From an uncultured Clostridia bacterium (GTDB lineage Bacteria > Bacillota > Clostridia > UBA1381): DNA of 9,833 bases. Positions 1 through 6,452 of the stretch are shown here, piece by piece (the stretch's first letter is position 1; every line of letters starts with the position of its first letter). A program made the position numbers and the translations under genes. The notes under the pieces were generated by a model. That model did no database searches and was not told where the DNA came from. It saw only the letters and a program-made list of their open reading frames with translations. Where the stretch lies: the NCBI GenBank assembly GCA_934454035.1, contig CAKSFY010000083.1, positions 1-9,833 of the forward strand. Reading direction: 5' to 3'.

Positions 1-73
1 GGGAGTGGCTCAGTGGTAGAGCGTCACCTTGCCAAGGTGAACGTCGCGAGTTCGAATCTCGTCTTCCGCTCCA
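1..73 (+). tRNA. tRNA-Gly (anticodon GCC), 5' end cut by window edge
   Basis: The cloverleaf folds by eye. The D stem is GCTC/GAGC, and the anticodon stem TCACC/GGTGA encloses loop TTGCCAA with anticodon GCC at 31-33. The T stem GCGAG/CTCGT carries the TTCGAAT loop. The 3' acceptor strand CTTCCGC is followed by discriminator T70 and an encoded CCA at 71-73. Only five bases of the 5' acceptor strand (GGGAG) are present, so the first two bases, expected to be GC, lie just left of the window. Confidence 0.95.
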
Positions 74-83
74 TTTATTTACG

Positions 84-111
84 AAAGACGCTTCATAAAA
101 AAGCGTCTTTT
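84..111 (+). terminator. Intrinsic terminator after tRNA-Gly
   Basis: A perfect 10-bp stem, AAAGACGCTT (84-93) with AAGCGTCTTT (101-110), has a 7-nt loop and ends in a run of T. It lies 10 nt after the tRNA-Gly CCA and 8 nt before tRNA-Cys. The two tRNAs are therefore probably not a simple tight co-transcript, unless read-through is substantial. Confidence 0.75.
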
Positions 112-118
112 CTTATCC

Positions 119-193
119 GGCACCATAGCCAAGTGGTAAGGCAGAGGTCTGCAACACCTTTATGCCCCAGTTCAAATCTGGGTGGTGCCTCCA
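119..193 (+). tRNA. tRNA-Cys (anticodon GCA)
   Basis: Acceptor strands GGCACCA (119-125) and TGGTGCC pair, followed by T190 and encoded CCA (191-193). The D-stem is GCC/GGC. The anticodon stem GAGGT/ACCTT (one G-T wobble) closes loop CTGCAAC, with anticodon GCA at 151-153. The T stem CCCAG/CTGGG carries TTCAAAT. All arms are intact. The last ten bases of the gene (184-193) are the start of a direct repeat that recurs at 710, beyond the next protein gene. Confidence 0.96.
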
Positions 194-296
194 AAAAATC
201 GACAAGTACGATTAGTGCTTGTCGATTTTACTTATTACTTATTCACTCTTCACTAAGGTTTGTCGATTTTTTGGAAAGTAATAAGTAATAGTGAAA
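184..296 (+). repeat. Direct repeat copy 1, starting in the tRNA-Cys 3' end
   Basis: This segment matches 710-821. It starts with GGTGCCTCCA, the last bases of tRNA-Cys, against GGTGCATCCA in copy 2. It runs through the terminator hairpin, an ACTTATTACTTATTCACT tract and a GGAAA...GTGAAA tail. The first roughly 71 bases align with about five substitutions and two single-base indels. The last roughly 40 bases are more diverged. The unit also contains an inverted pair: AAGTAATAAGTAA (from 275) is the reverse complement of part of the ACTTATTACTTATT tract. Confidence 0.8.
195..229 (+). terminator. Terminator hairpin directly after tRNA-Cys
   Basis: A 15-bp stem (195-209 with 215-229, one G-T wobble) closes the 5-nt loop GATTA. 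The right arm ends in TTTT. It starts 2 nt after the tRNA CCA. The same hairpin recurs at 719-755 with substitutions that keep the pairing (a T-G wobble here is a T-A pair there), so the structure appears to be maintained. Confidence 0.75.
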
Positions 297-310
297 AATG
301 AAGAAGTATG

Positions 311-337
311 GTGCAAACTCGCAGGGCGAGTTTGTAT
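311..337 (+). promoter_or_regulatory. Leader hairpin before the four-helix-bundle gene
   Basis: A perfect 9-bp core, CAAACTCGC (314-322) with GCGAGTTTG (326-334) around loop AGG, extends by three more pairs (two G-T) to 12. It sits between direct repeat 1 and the ribosome binding site GGAG (346-349). It does not cover that site, so a simple translation-blocking role is not obvious. A role as a protein or RNA recognition element is only a guess. Confidence 0.5.
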
Positions 338-354
338 TAAAAATTGGAGAAGTT

Positions 355-702
355 ATGGATAGTCCTTTAATTTTAAAGTCAAAGCAATTTGCATTAGATA
401 TAATTAAGGTTTGTAATTCTGTAAAAAGAGAGAAAAAGGAAAACATATTAACGAATCAGCTTATTCGCAGCGGAACGAGCATAGGTGCGAATGTAAGAGA
501 AGCTTTTTACGGACATGGGAGAAATGATTTTATCGCCAAATTGCAAATAGCATTAAAAGAGTGCTCGGAAAGTGAGTATTGGCTGGAATTGCTTATAGAA
601 AGCGGATATTATGAAGACAGGACAATTCTTGCCAAATGCACAGAAATAAAGAAAATATTAATTGCGTCAATCAATACAGCAAAGAAAAATCAAAATATCT
701 AA
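355..702 (+). CDS. Four-helix-bundle protein, S23/IVP family (Avd-like fold)
   Basis: This 115-aa protein matches the family found in 23S rRNA intervening sequences and related to the Avd accessory protein of diversity-generating retroelements. Visible family signatures are the N-terminal KSKQFALDII, then LTNQLIRSGTSIGANVREA and a following KLQIALKECSESEYWLELL stretch, all amphipathic helices. The family's biochemical role is not settled; Avd forms a pentamer that binds nucleic acid and reverse transcriptase. I chose ATG 355 because GGAG (346-349) lies 5 nt upstream and the protein then starts as the family does. An in-frame ATG at 298 would add 19 residues encoded by the repeat and hairpin, with no good ribosome site. 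The gene is not within rRNA and no reverse transcriptase is nearby. It lies between two direct repeats beside tRNA-Cys and faces the GH20 gene. No clear promoter was seen. Confidence 0.88.
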   Translation: MDSPLILKSKQFALDIIKVCNSVKREKKENILTNQLIRSGTSIGANVREAFYGHGRNDFIAKLQIALKECSESEYWLELLIESGYYEDRTILAKCTEIKKILIASINTAKKNQNI

Positions 703-709
703 AGGATTC

Positions 710-821
710 GGTGCATCCAAAAATCGACAAGTATGATTAGTACTTGTCGATTTTTACTTATTACCTATTCACTCCTCACTAAAATATGTAAATTCTTGGA
801 AATCAACAAGTAAAAGTGAAA
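710..821 (+). repeat. Direct repeat copy 2, with tRNA-Cys 3'-end remnant
   Basis: This is the second copy of the unit at 184-296, beginning 7 nt after the four-helix-bundle stop codon. Its first ten bases, GGTGCATCCA, match the end of tRNA-Cys with one change. The sequence just upstream shows no convincing further tRNA body. The rest matches through the terminator hairpin and the ACTTATTACCTATTCACT tract, then diverges before a shared GTGAAA. It could be an attachment-site-like duplication or the product of an old tandem duplication. Confidence 0.78.
719..755 (+). terminator. Terminator for the four-helix-bundle gene (inside repeat 2)
   Basis: A perfect 15-bp stem (719-733 with 741-755) encloses a 7-nt loop, and its right arm ends in TTTTT. 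It starts 16 nt after the stop codon at 702. It is the counterpart of the hairpin at 195-229. Confidence 0.78.
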
Positions 822-840
822 TATTGGAATTTAAACACAA

Positions 841-872
841 AAAATCGAGGCTTTTAAACCTCGATTTTTTTT
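841..872. terminator. Bidirectional terminator between convergent genes
   Basis: A 10-bp stem, AAAATCGAGG (841-850) with CCTCGATTTT (859-868), has loop CTTTTAAA. A T run follows on the plus strand, and an A run precedes it that becomes a T run on the minus strand. It lies 13 nt beyond the GH20 stop codon and so serves that gene. It also backs up termination of the plus-strand four-helix-bundle transcript. Confidence 0.85.
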
Positions 873-885
873 GCAACCGAATTTG

Positions 886-2565
886 TTATGTTCTTTCTTT
901 CATTACCTTAATAACTTCATTAAGCTCGCTTTGTTTATTTCTTGCGAGCCACATTTTGCTGTACTCGTCACTCCATGTATTAACATCAACTCCGCAGGAA
1001 ACGGAATGACCGTCGAATTTTGCACATCCTTGAGCAATGAGGAGGTATCCGTCAACCGCAACCAACACTTCACGCTTGATAAGCTCTGATTTAAATGAAA
1101 GCTTTTCGAGCTTTTGTCTTATATCCTGCAATTGCTTTATTCCGTCTATGTAGATTTTTTCATCAACCGGTTCGCGTTTGTCGCGGACAACTATAGTATA
1201 CCAATGGAGAAAGTTTTTCATATCGGATATTTTGCCGATAAGCTCAACAGTTTCTTCATTTCCGTAAATTTGCTCGGATACCGCTTTTTTGAATTCGGAG
1301 TCGGCTTTTGTGTCCTTATTCCATGAAAGGGCAGCACCGAGTACCAATCCGTATGACGAGGTTGTAATACTTGCCATATTTCCGAAGTCGCCCCAGTTTG
1401 TATTTAAAATACCCTCGGCACCGAATTTATAAGCATATTCTGCAAGCGCAGTAATATTTCCGTCCTCGACTGCCACATCCTCGGTCATATTATCCCATGA
1501 GCTTGTTCCCGGGCACATAATCTGTATTCTTCCGGTTTCGTACATTTTTCTGTACTGATCCTCCGGCGGATTCTTGTCATATCCCCAGTTGAGGAAGATA
1601 ACATTTTCGGGAAGCTCGGATATACATTCGGGATGCTGCAGAAGAATATCGCCCCACATCATAACGGTTTTGCCTTTTGAGGACAGATATTCAATAAGCT
1701 TTTTGACAAATGTTACGTACAATTTGCCCTTGTCCTTGCCTTTGTTTACGCCTGTCCCGAGGTCGAATGTTTCATCGCAGCAGATATTGAACTTGTCGCT
1801 TGTCGAGACCTCCAGGTATTGGTCAATAAGGCTTTTTATAAGCTCAAAGCTTTCGTCAAGCTCGGGATTGATTGTGTGATGCAGCATGCGCTCCCACCAA
1901 TAATGATACTTTGGTGTGAAGTCCTTGAGCTCGCAAAGATGCTTGTATTTATCGCATGAAAGCAATTCGTAAAGGTGTCCGAAGGTTGATATTGACGGAA
2001 TCAGCTCAATAAATTTTGACTTGCAGTATTTGTCCAGCTCTCTGATTTCATCCTTTGTAAGATAACCGAATTTATCACGGCAGAATTCGTATTCTTTAAA
2101 CTCGAATGTATGCTCTATGTAAAGCTGAAGTGAATTCATCTTATAGCTTGCCATTGTATCGACAAGCTCTTTGAGCGTATCAAGAGTCGGAACTTTTCCG
2201 CGTGTAACGTCATGGTAAAAGCCCCTGTATTTCAGCCCGGGAGCGTCATCAATGGTTTGGCAATGTACGATGCCGCCGTTTTCGGCTATAAGCTGTTTTA
2301 AAGTCTGCAATGCATAAAATGCGCCGTTAGCGCCATCGGAGGAGATTATTGCCTTGTCCTCGTTAATTTCCAGACGGTATGCTTCCGAGTCGGTTTCTCC
2401 GGCACTGATATGCACAGGAAAACCGCATGAGCAGCCTTTTTGTATTGAATATGCTTCATTTGTTATTCTTGAGTCGATATCGGCGTCAAAAATCCAGTTT
2501 AACTTGCTTAAATTTACGGTTTTATCCGATATTTCCGCTTTTTGTACTTTAGGAATGATAGCCAT
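886..2565 (-). CDS. GH20 beta-N-acetylhexosaminidase, cytoplasmic
   Basis: This 559-aa enzyme is predicted to remove terminal beta-linked GlcNAc or GalNAc by substrate-assisted catalysis, which is established for GH20. The N-terminal ~100 residues resemble the non-catalytic GH20b-type domain (ANGAFYALQTLKQL). The TIM barrel begins near KYRGFYHDVTRG and continues through YKMNSLQLYIEHTF. The catalytic Asp-Glu pair is in FNICCDETFDLG (D264-E265 from this start). Tryptophans in MMWGDIL, LNWGYD, SSWDN and TNWGDFG fit the sugar pocket. A helical C-terminal tail of about 120 residues follows. No signal peptide is present, so the likely substrates are imported oligosaccharides or recycled wall or glycan fragments. 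ATG 2565 has GGAG 7 nt upstream; ATG 2571 would have only 1 nt, so the longer form by two residues is less likely. Its own promoter and terminator make it monocistronic. Exact linkage specificity cannot be read from sequence. Confidence 0.9.
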   Translation of the reverse strand: MAIIPKVQKAEISDKTVNLSKLNWIFDADIDSRITNEAYSIQKGCSCGFPVHISAGETDSEAYRLEINEDKAIISSDGANGAFYALQTLKQLIAENGGIVHCQTIDDAPGLKYRGFYHDVTRGKVPTLDTLKELVDTMASYKMNSLQLYIEHTFEFKEYEFCRDKFGYLTKDEIRELDKYCKSKFIELIPSISTFGHLYELLSCDKYKHLCELKDFTPKYHYWWERMLHHTINPELDESFELIKSLIDQYLEVSTSDKFNICCDETFDLGTGVNKGKDKGKLYVTFVKKLIEYLSSKGKTVMMWGDILLQHPECISELPENVIFLNWGYDKNPPEDQYRKMYETGRIQIMCPGTSSWDNMTEDVAVEDGNITALAEYAYKFGAEGILNTNWGDFGNMASITTSSYGLVLGAALSWNKDTKADSEFKKAVSEQIYGNEETVELIGKISDMKNFLHWYTIVVRDKREPVDEKIYIDGIKQLQDIRQKLEKLSFKSELIKREVLVAVDGYLLIAQGCAKFDGHSVSCGVDVNTWSDEYSKMWLARNKQSELNEVIKVMKERT

Positions 2566-2599
2566 AGTCATTCTCCTTTTTCTGTATATTTCGCAGTAT

Positions 2600-2628
2600 A
2601 TTATATACTATAATTTTGGAAATTGCAA
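2600..2628 (-). promoter_or_regulatory. Sigma-A promoter of the GH20 gene
   Basis: On the minus strand the -35 element TTGCAA (2628-2623) is followed by a 17-nt spacer and a perfect -10 element TATAAT (2605-2600). This gives a short leader of roughly 28 nt to the ATG at 2565. It lies just beyond the terminator of the upstream M23 gene, so the two minus-strand genes are separate units. Confidence 0.8.
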
Positions 2629-2641
2629 TACATTTATAAAA

Positions 2642-2675
2642 AAAATCCTTCGAAATTTTTACTCCGAAGGATTTT
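2642..2675 (-). terminator. Terminator of the M23 peptidase gene
   Basis: An 11-bp perfect stem (2642-2652 with 2665-2675) has a 12-nt loop. Read on the minus strand it ends in about eight T residues. It begins 7 nt after the M23 stop codon at 2682. Confidence 0.85.
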
Positions 2676-2681
2676 GCTTTA

Positions 2682-3833
2682 TTATATAAAATTCAGAGGA
2701 TTTAAAGGGGTTCCGTTTTGCTGAATTTCAAAATGGCAATGAGGCCCGGTACTGTTGCCTGTGTTGCCCACATATCCGATAATTTGCCCTTGAGTAACAG
2801 TTTCTCCCTCGGAAACTGCAAGCCGGCTGCAATGCGCATAGTATGTAACATAGCCGTTTTTATGATCTATTTTGATCAGGTTGCCGTAGCTGCCTTTGTT
2901 TCCCGAGAATATTACCACGCCTGTGTCGGAAGCTTTTATCGGTGTTCCGATTGAAGCGCCGATATCGATTCCGTTGTGCATTCGTCCCCATCTGCCGCCG
3001 TAGTTTGAAGTTATTGACCCTTGAGTCGGTTTTATAAAGGTGCCGGTTCCCATGTTGGGGATTTCCTTTGTGCCGACTTTTACTACTTCTGTCTGAGGCT
3101 CGCGGACTGCGGTCTCTGAGATAATACTTTCTCCGACCAATACGCCGTTGTTATACTCAACCAATGATGAAACTTCATATTCTCCGACTTCGCCTTCTGT
3201 AACAACGGTGCGGCTGCCTTTTAAGAGCGTATCGTCTGCCTCTTCAATTGTTTCATACTCTTTTGTGATATGATATATCGAATTGACTGTTGTTTTTACG
3301 TTTAATTTGCCGCTGTCCAAAAGTGTTTGCGCTGCCTCCTCGGGCGTTTTAATTGCCGCTGCGCTGACCTGTTTCGGAAGGATTTCGACATTTTCCCTTA
3401 TTGAGGTTGCTCCGCCGTCTACGGGATATTTTGACCGCATAATAATAAGTGTGTCCAGTGCATCGTCTTTATCGGCAAATGCACATAAATCCTCGCCGTT
3501 TAATGAAATTACGTATCCGTCGGTCATATATTCGGATAACATTGCAATGTTGTTACGGAGCTCATTCTCCGAGGACAGCATTTTTTTGTCAAGTATAACG
3601 CCGGTTATTTCCGCTTCGGGGGAGAGGATATACTCTTCGCCGAAGTCTGCCCTTAGTGTGTCGTTGACACCGGACAAAGCCTTTTCGTAATCGTCACTGC
3701 TTTCCACATAACCGATTGTTTTACCCTCAACGACTATTTTGTAGCCGCCGGTACAGTAGTGGTTAAGCATGGCACTTCCCGAACTTATGCCTATAAGTAC
3801 GCTGCACATAAGTGCAATGTGTTTTTGATTCAT
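2682..3833 (-). CDS. Secreted or membrane-anchored M23 peptidoglycan endopeptidase with G5 domain
   Basis: This 383-aa protein is predicted to cut peptide cross-links of peptidoglycan outside the membrane. The N-terminus (MNQKHIALMCSVLIGISSG) is a signal peptide or signal anchor with no lipobox. Residues ~30-160 are an uncharacterised extracellular region. A G5 domain spans ~178-257 (VKTTVNSIYHITKEYETI to VVKVGTKEIP), a fold known to bind wall glycans. The LytM/M23 catalytic domain covers ~265-383. Zinc and active-site residues are present: H286 and D290 in MHNGIDIG, H334 in YYAHCS, and H365 and H367 in HCHFE. The enzyme therefore looks active, unlike degenerate M23 proteins such as SpoIIQ. 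The ATG is preceded by AAAGGAA at a suitable distance. It has its own promoter and terminator and is divergent from clpE. Roles in division, growth or sporulation are all possible; the sequence does not decide among them. Confidence 0.92.
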   Translation of the reverse strand: MNQKHIALMCSVLIGISSGSAMLNHYCTGGYKIVVEGKTIGYVESSDDYEKALSGVNDTLRADFGEEYILSPEAEITGVILDKKMLSSENELRNNIAMLSEYMTDGYVISLNGEDLCAFADKDDALDTLIIMRSKYPVDGGATSIRENVEILPKQVSAAAIKTPEEAAQTLLDSGKLNVKTTVNSIYHITKEYETIEEADDTLLKGSRTVVTEGEVGEYEVSSLVEYNNGVLVGESIISETAVREPQTEVVKVGTKEIPNMGTGTFIKPTQGSITSNYGGRWGRMHNGIDIGASIGTPIKASDTGVVIFSGNKGSYGNLIKIDHKNGYVTYYAHCSRLAVSEGETVTQGQIIGYVGNTGNSTGPHCHFEIQQNGTPLNPLNFI

Positions 3834-3918
3834 AAAAAAGTTCCTTTCGTATAAAGCTATATATTATGTATATTCAAGTACTTTTGAAATTATTACAAAA
3901 ATGTTAAAAACTTTTTAT

Positions 3919-3947
3919 ATTATAACGGAAAAATATGTATTTTTCAA
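3919..3947 (-). promoter_or_regulatory. Sigma-A promoter of the M23 gene
   Basis: On the minus strand TTGAAA (3947-3942), a 17-nt spacer and TATAAT (3924-3919) form a near-consensus promoter. The predicted leader is about 80 nt. It contains the palindrome AAGTACTT (3876-3883) flanked by TTC and TTGAA, a possible regulator site. A second, weaker box pair (TTTCAA, 17 nt, TAATAT at 3889-3861) lies nearer the gene. Confidence 0.7.
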
Positions 3948-4066
3948 GAGAAAATTGTTAAGAAAATGTTAATTTTATTTATAGCACAAAAACCATATGA
4001 TAAAAGAAACATTTTTTGTTAATTATTGATATAATTTTAACAGATTGTAAATTTGCAAAAAAACTC

Positions 4067-4095
4067 TTTCATATAATAAGAAAGTGTGGTATAAT
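4067..4095 (+). promoter_or_regulatory. Probable extended -10 promoter of clpE
   Basis: A perfect TATAAT (4090-4095) is preceded by TG one base upstream (TGGTATAAT, extended -10). At 17 nt there is a poor -35, TTTCAT (4067-4072). Transcription would start near 4102, leaving a leader of about 43 nt that contains two TTTGAYT half-sites and the ribosome site AAGGGG. Another TATAAT at 4072-4077 has no -35 at a workable spacing. Confidence 0.55.
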
Positions 4096-4144
4096 GAATT
4101 GTAATTTAATTTTGATTATTTATTTGACTAAAGGGGATAAACAG

Positions 4145-6427
4145 ATGAATTTATGTTCACGATGCAAAAAAAATCCTGCCGTTATATTTATAGCAAAGAT
4201 GGAAGGGGACAAGACCGTTCAGGAGGGTTTGTGTCTGCCATGCGCAAAGGAAATGGGCATTGCGCCGTTAAATAAAATGATAGAAAATCTCGGAATCAGC
4301 GATGATGATATTGATATGCTCAATGATGAAATGTCGGAATTTATGACAAATATGGAAAATATCAACGATCCGGAAGCAATTGAGGGATTGATGGAGTGCG
4401 GAGAAAATGAAGAGGGCGGAGCACCTGCCGCGCCGATTGATTTTCTTAAGAATATGTTCTCAGCAGGGCAGAATAAGAATGAGGAAAGCAAAACAGGGAA
4501 AACACGCCAGAAAAAATCAGGCAAAAAAAGTATGCTTGATACCTACGGTACCAATCTGACCGCAAAGGCGGCAATGGGTGAGGTTGACAGAGTTATTAAC
4601 AGAAATGATGAAATAGACAGGGTTGTTCAGATTTTGAACAGAAGAAACAAGAACAATCCGGTCATATTGGGTGAGCCGGGTGTCGGCAAGACTGCGATTG
4701 CCGAAGGGCTGGCAAGCAGAATATTTGAAAAAAAGGTTCCGCCAAAGCTTTTCGGATATCAGCTTTATTTGCTTGATTTTACTGCCCTCGTTGCAGGGAC
4801 GCAGTTCCGCGGACAGTTCGAGGCAAGGCTTAAAAATGTTCTTAACGAAGCAAAAGAAGCAGGAAATGTCATACTTGTTATAGATGAAATTCATAATATT
4901 GTGGCTGCCGGCGATGCAGAGGGTGCAATGAGTGCGGCAAATATTTTGAAGCCTGCGCTGGCGAGGGGCGAAATCCAGATTATAGGTGCAACGACGCTTT
5001 CGGAGTACAGAAAACATATCGAAAAAGATTCCGCGCTTGAAAGACGTTTTCAGCCTGTACTTGTTGATGAGCCGTCGTGCGGTGAAAGTGTTGAAATACT
5101 AAAGGGTATAAAAGATTATTATGAAGAATATCATGCGGTTAAAATATCCGATGAAATTATAAAGGAAGCAGTCACTTTGTCGGAGCGGTATATCACCGAC
5201 AGATTTTTGCCGGACAAGGCAATTGATGTGATTGATGAGGCAGGCTCAAGAGTAAATCTTAATAACCGCGCTTTGTACGATTTGAAAATGTATAAGGAAA
5301 GACTTTCGCAAATAGCAAGAGAATCTGAGGAAGAGGCAAAGAATGAAAATTATGCCCGCGTTGCCGAGCTCAGAAGCGAGGAGCTTAAGATTGAGGAGGC
5401 AACAAAAAAAGCGGAAGCCGAAGCAAAAAAGGCAGAGATAACCTTTGACGATATTGCGGCGGTTATCGAAAGCTGGACAAAAATTCCCGTTCACAGATTG
5501 ACGGAGAGTGAAACCGAAAAGCTATTGAAACTTGAGGATAGAATTCATGAAAGAGTCGTTGGGCAGGAGGACGCCGTAAATGCGGTCGCAAGGGCGATAA
5601 GACGCGGCAGAGCGGATATATCGGTTAAAAAGCGCCCGGTTTCATTCATTTTTGCAGGTCCTACGGGTGTGGGAAAAACCGAGCTTGTAAAAACCATTGC
5701 CGAGGTCATGTTCGACAGAGAGGACGCACTTATCAGATTCGATATGTCTGAGTTTATGGAAAAACATTCGGTTTCAAAGCTTATAGGATCACCTCCGGGA
5801 TATGTCGGATATGATGACGCAGGGCAGTTGACCGAGCAGGTTCGCAGAAAGCCTTATTCGGTTATTCTTTTGGACGAGATTGAAAAGGCAGATCCCGAAG
5901 TTTTCAATTTATTCCTGCAAATACTGGATGACGGCAGAGTGGCGGACAGTCACGGAAAGATTGTTAATTTTGAAAATACAATCATAATTATGACAACCAA
6001 TGCCGGTTCGGAATTTCAGTCGAATGCTCTGGGCTTCGGCGCGGATAAGGAGCTTACTTTGACCGATAATGTGGACAAGAGTTTAAAAGCACATTTCAGA
6101 CCGGAGTTTTTGAATCGTATAGACGAAATTGTTACATTTAAGCCGCTTACCAAAAAAGAATTAAGAGAGATAATAAATCTGCTTTTAAAAGATATAAAAG
6201 GCAAGCTTGCCGAAAAGAATGCCCGGCTTGAAGTAACCGATGCGGCAAAAGAGCTTATTCTGGAAAACGGATATAATGTCAGATACGGAGCAAGACCTTT
6301 AAAGAGGTCAATCAGGAGTCTTTTGGAGGATAAGCTCTCAATGCTGGCATTAAAGGGTCAAATTGCCGACGGCTGCATAATAACCGCGGACAGAAACGGA
6401 AACGAAATCGAACTGACGGTAAAGTAA
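4145..6427 (+). CDS. clpE: ClpE-type AAA+ unfoldase with N-terminal zinc finger
   Basis: This 760-aa class I Clp ATPase is predicted to unfold proteins and feed them to ClpP. The N-terminus has a four-cysteine zinc finger (CSRC at 4-7, CLPC at 30-33), the mark of ClpE rather than ClpC. An acidic linker follows (~45-130), longer than in B. subtilis ClpE. AAA1 has Walker A GEPGVGKT (176-183), Walker B VILVIDE (242-248) and ERRF (299-302). A short middle region with a UVR-like helix (~385-425, ENYARVAELRSEE) follows. AAA2 has GPTGVGKT (505-512), VILLDE (573-578), pore loop GYVGY (552-556) and sensor-2 GARP (715-718). The LGF loop (629-631) needed for ClpP docking is present. ATG 4145 has AAGGGG 8 nt upstream. 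An in-frame extension to 4016 would translate the promoter region and is rejected. The L,D-transpeptidase gene follows after 25 nt. No mcsA, mcsB or ctsR is adjacent. ClpC-like naming is also possible. Confidence 0.93.
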   Translation: MNLCSRCKKNPAVIFIAKMEGDKTVQEGLCLPCAKEMGIAPLNKMIENLGISDDDIDMLNDEMSEFMTNMENINDPEAIEGLMECGENEEGGAPAAPIDFLKNMFSAGQNKNEESKTGKTRQKKSGKKSMLDTYGTNLTAKAAMGEVDRVINRNDEIDRVVQILNRRNKNNPVILGEPGVGKTAIAEGLASRIFEKKVPPKLFGYQLYLLDFTALVAGTQFRGQFEARLKNVLNEAKEAGNVILVIDEIHNIVAAGDAEGAMSAANILKPALARGEIQIIGATTLSEYRKHIEKDSALERRFQPVLVDEPSCGESVEILKGIKDYYEEYHAVKISDEIIKEAVTLSERYITDRFLPDKAIDVIDEAGSRVNLNNRALYDLKMYKERLSQIARESEEEAKNENYARVAELRSEELKIEEATKKAEAEAKKAEITFDDIAAVIESWTKIPVHRLTESETEKLLKLEDRIHERVVGQEDAVNAVARAIRRGRADISVKKRPVSFIFAGPTGVGKTELVKTIAEVMFDREDALIRFDMSEFMEKHSVSKLIGSPPGYVGYDDAGQLTEQVRRKPYSVILLDEIEKADPEVFNLFLQILDDGRVADSHGKIVNFENTIIIMTTNAGSEFQSNALGFGADKELTLTDNVDKSLKAHFRPEFLNRIDEIVTFKPLTKKELREIINLLLKDIKGKLAEKNARLEVTDAAKELILENGYNVRYGARPLKRSIRSLLEDKLSMLALKGQIADGCIITADRNGNEIELTVK

Positions 6428-6452
6428 AAATTAAATATAAGGGGTAGAAAAA

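Larger units (their letters stand above)
3834..4144. other. Divergent intergenic region between M23 and clpE genes
   Basis: This 311-nt, very AT-rich stretch holds the minus-strand M23 promoter (3919-3947) and the plus-strand clpE promoter (4067-4095). It also holds a TGTTAA...TTAACA dyad (4017-4042) and two TTTGAYT half-sites just before clpE (4111-4129). No RNA gene or small reading frame with a ribosome site was seen. Confidence 0.7.

Noticed and set aside
13..288. Plus-strand 91-codon reading frame across the first bases
   Set aside because: It runs straight through both tRNA genes and their terminators and has no ribosome site, so it is not a protein gene.
184..821. CRISPR or diversity-generating retroelement
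   Set aside because: There are only two long, diverged repeats with a gene between them. No spacer-repeat pattern, reverse transcriptase or variable/template repeat pair is present.
4016..4144. N-terminal extension of ClpE by 43 residues
   Set aside because: It would translate the promoter region, begins at a non-ATG codon without a ribosome site, and the zinc-finger N-terminus MNLCSRC at 4145 is the family start with AAGGGG upstream.
4517..5017. Minus-strand 166-codon reading frame inside clpE
   Set aside because: It lies opposite the conserved AAA1 domain, has no family resemblance, and is a shadow of the real gene.
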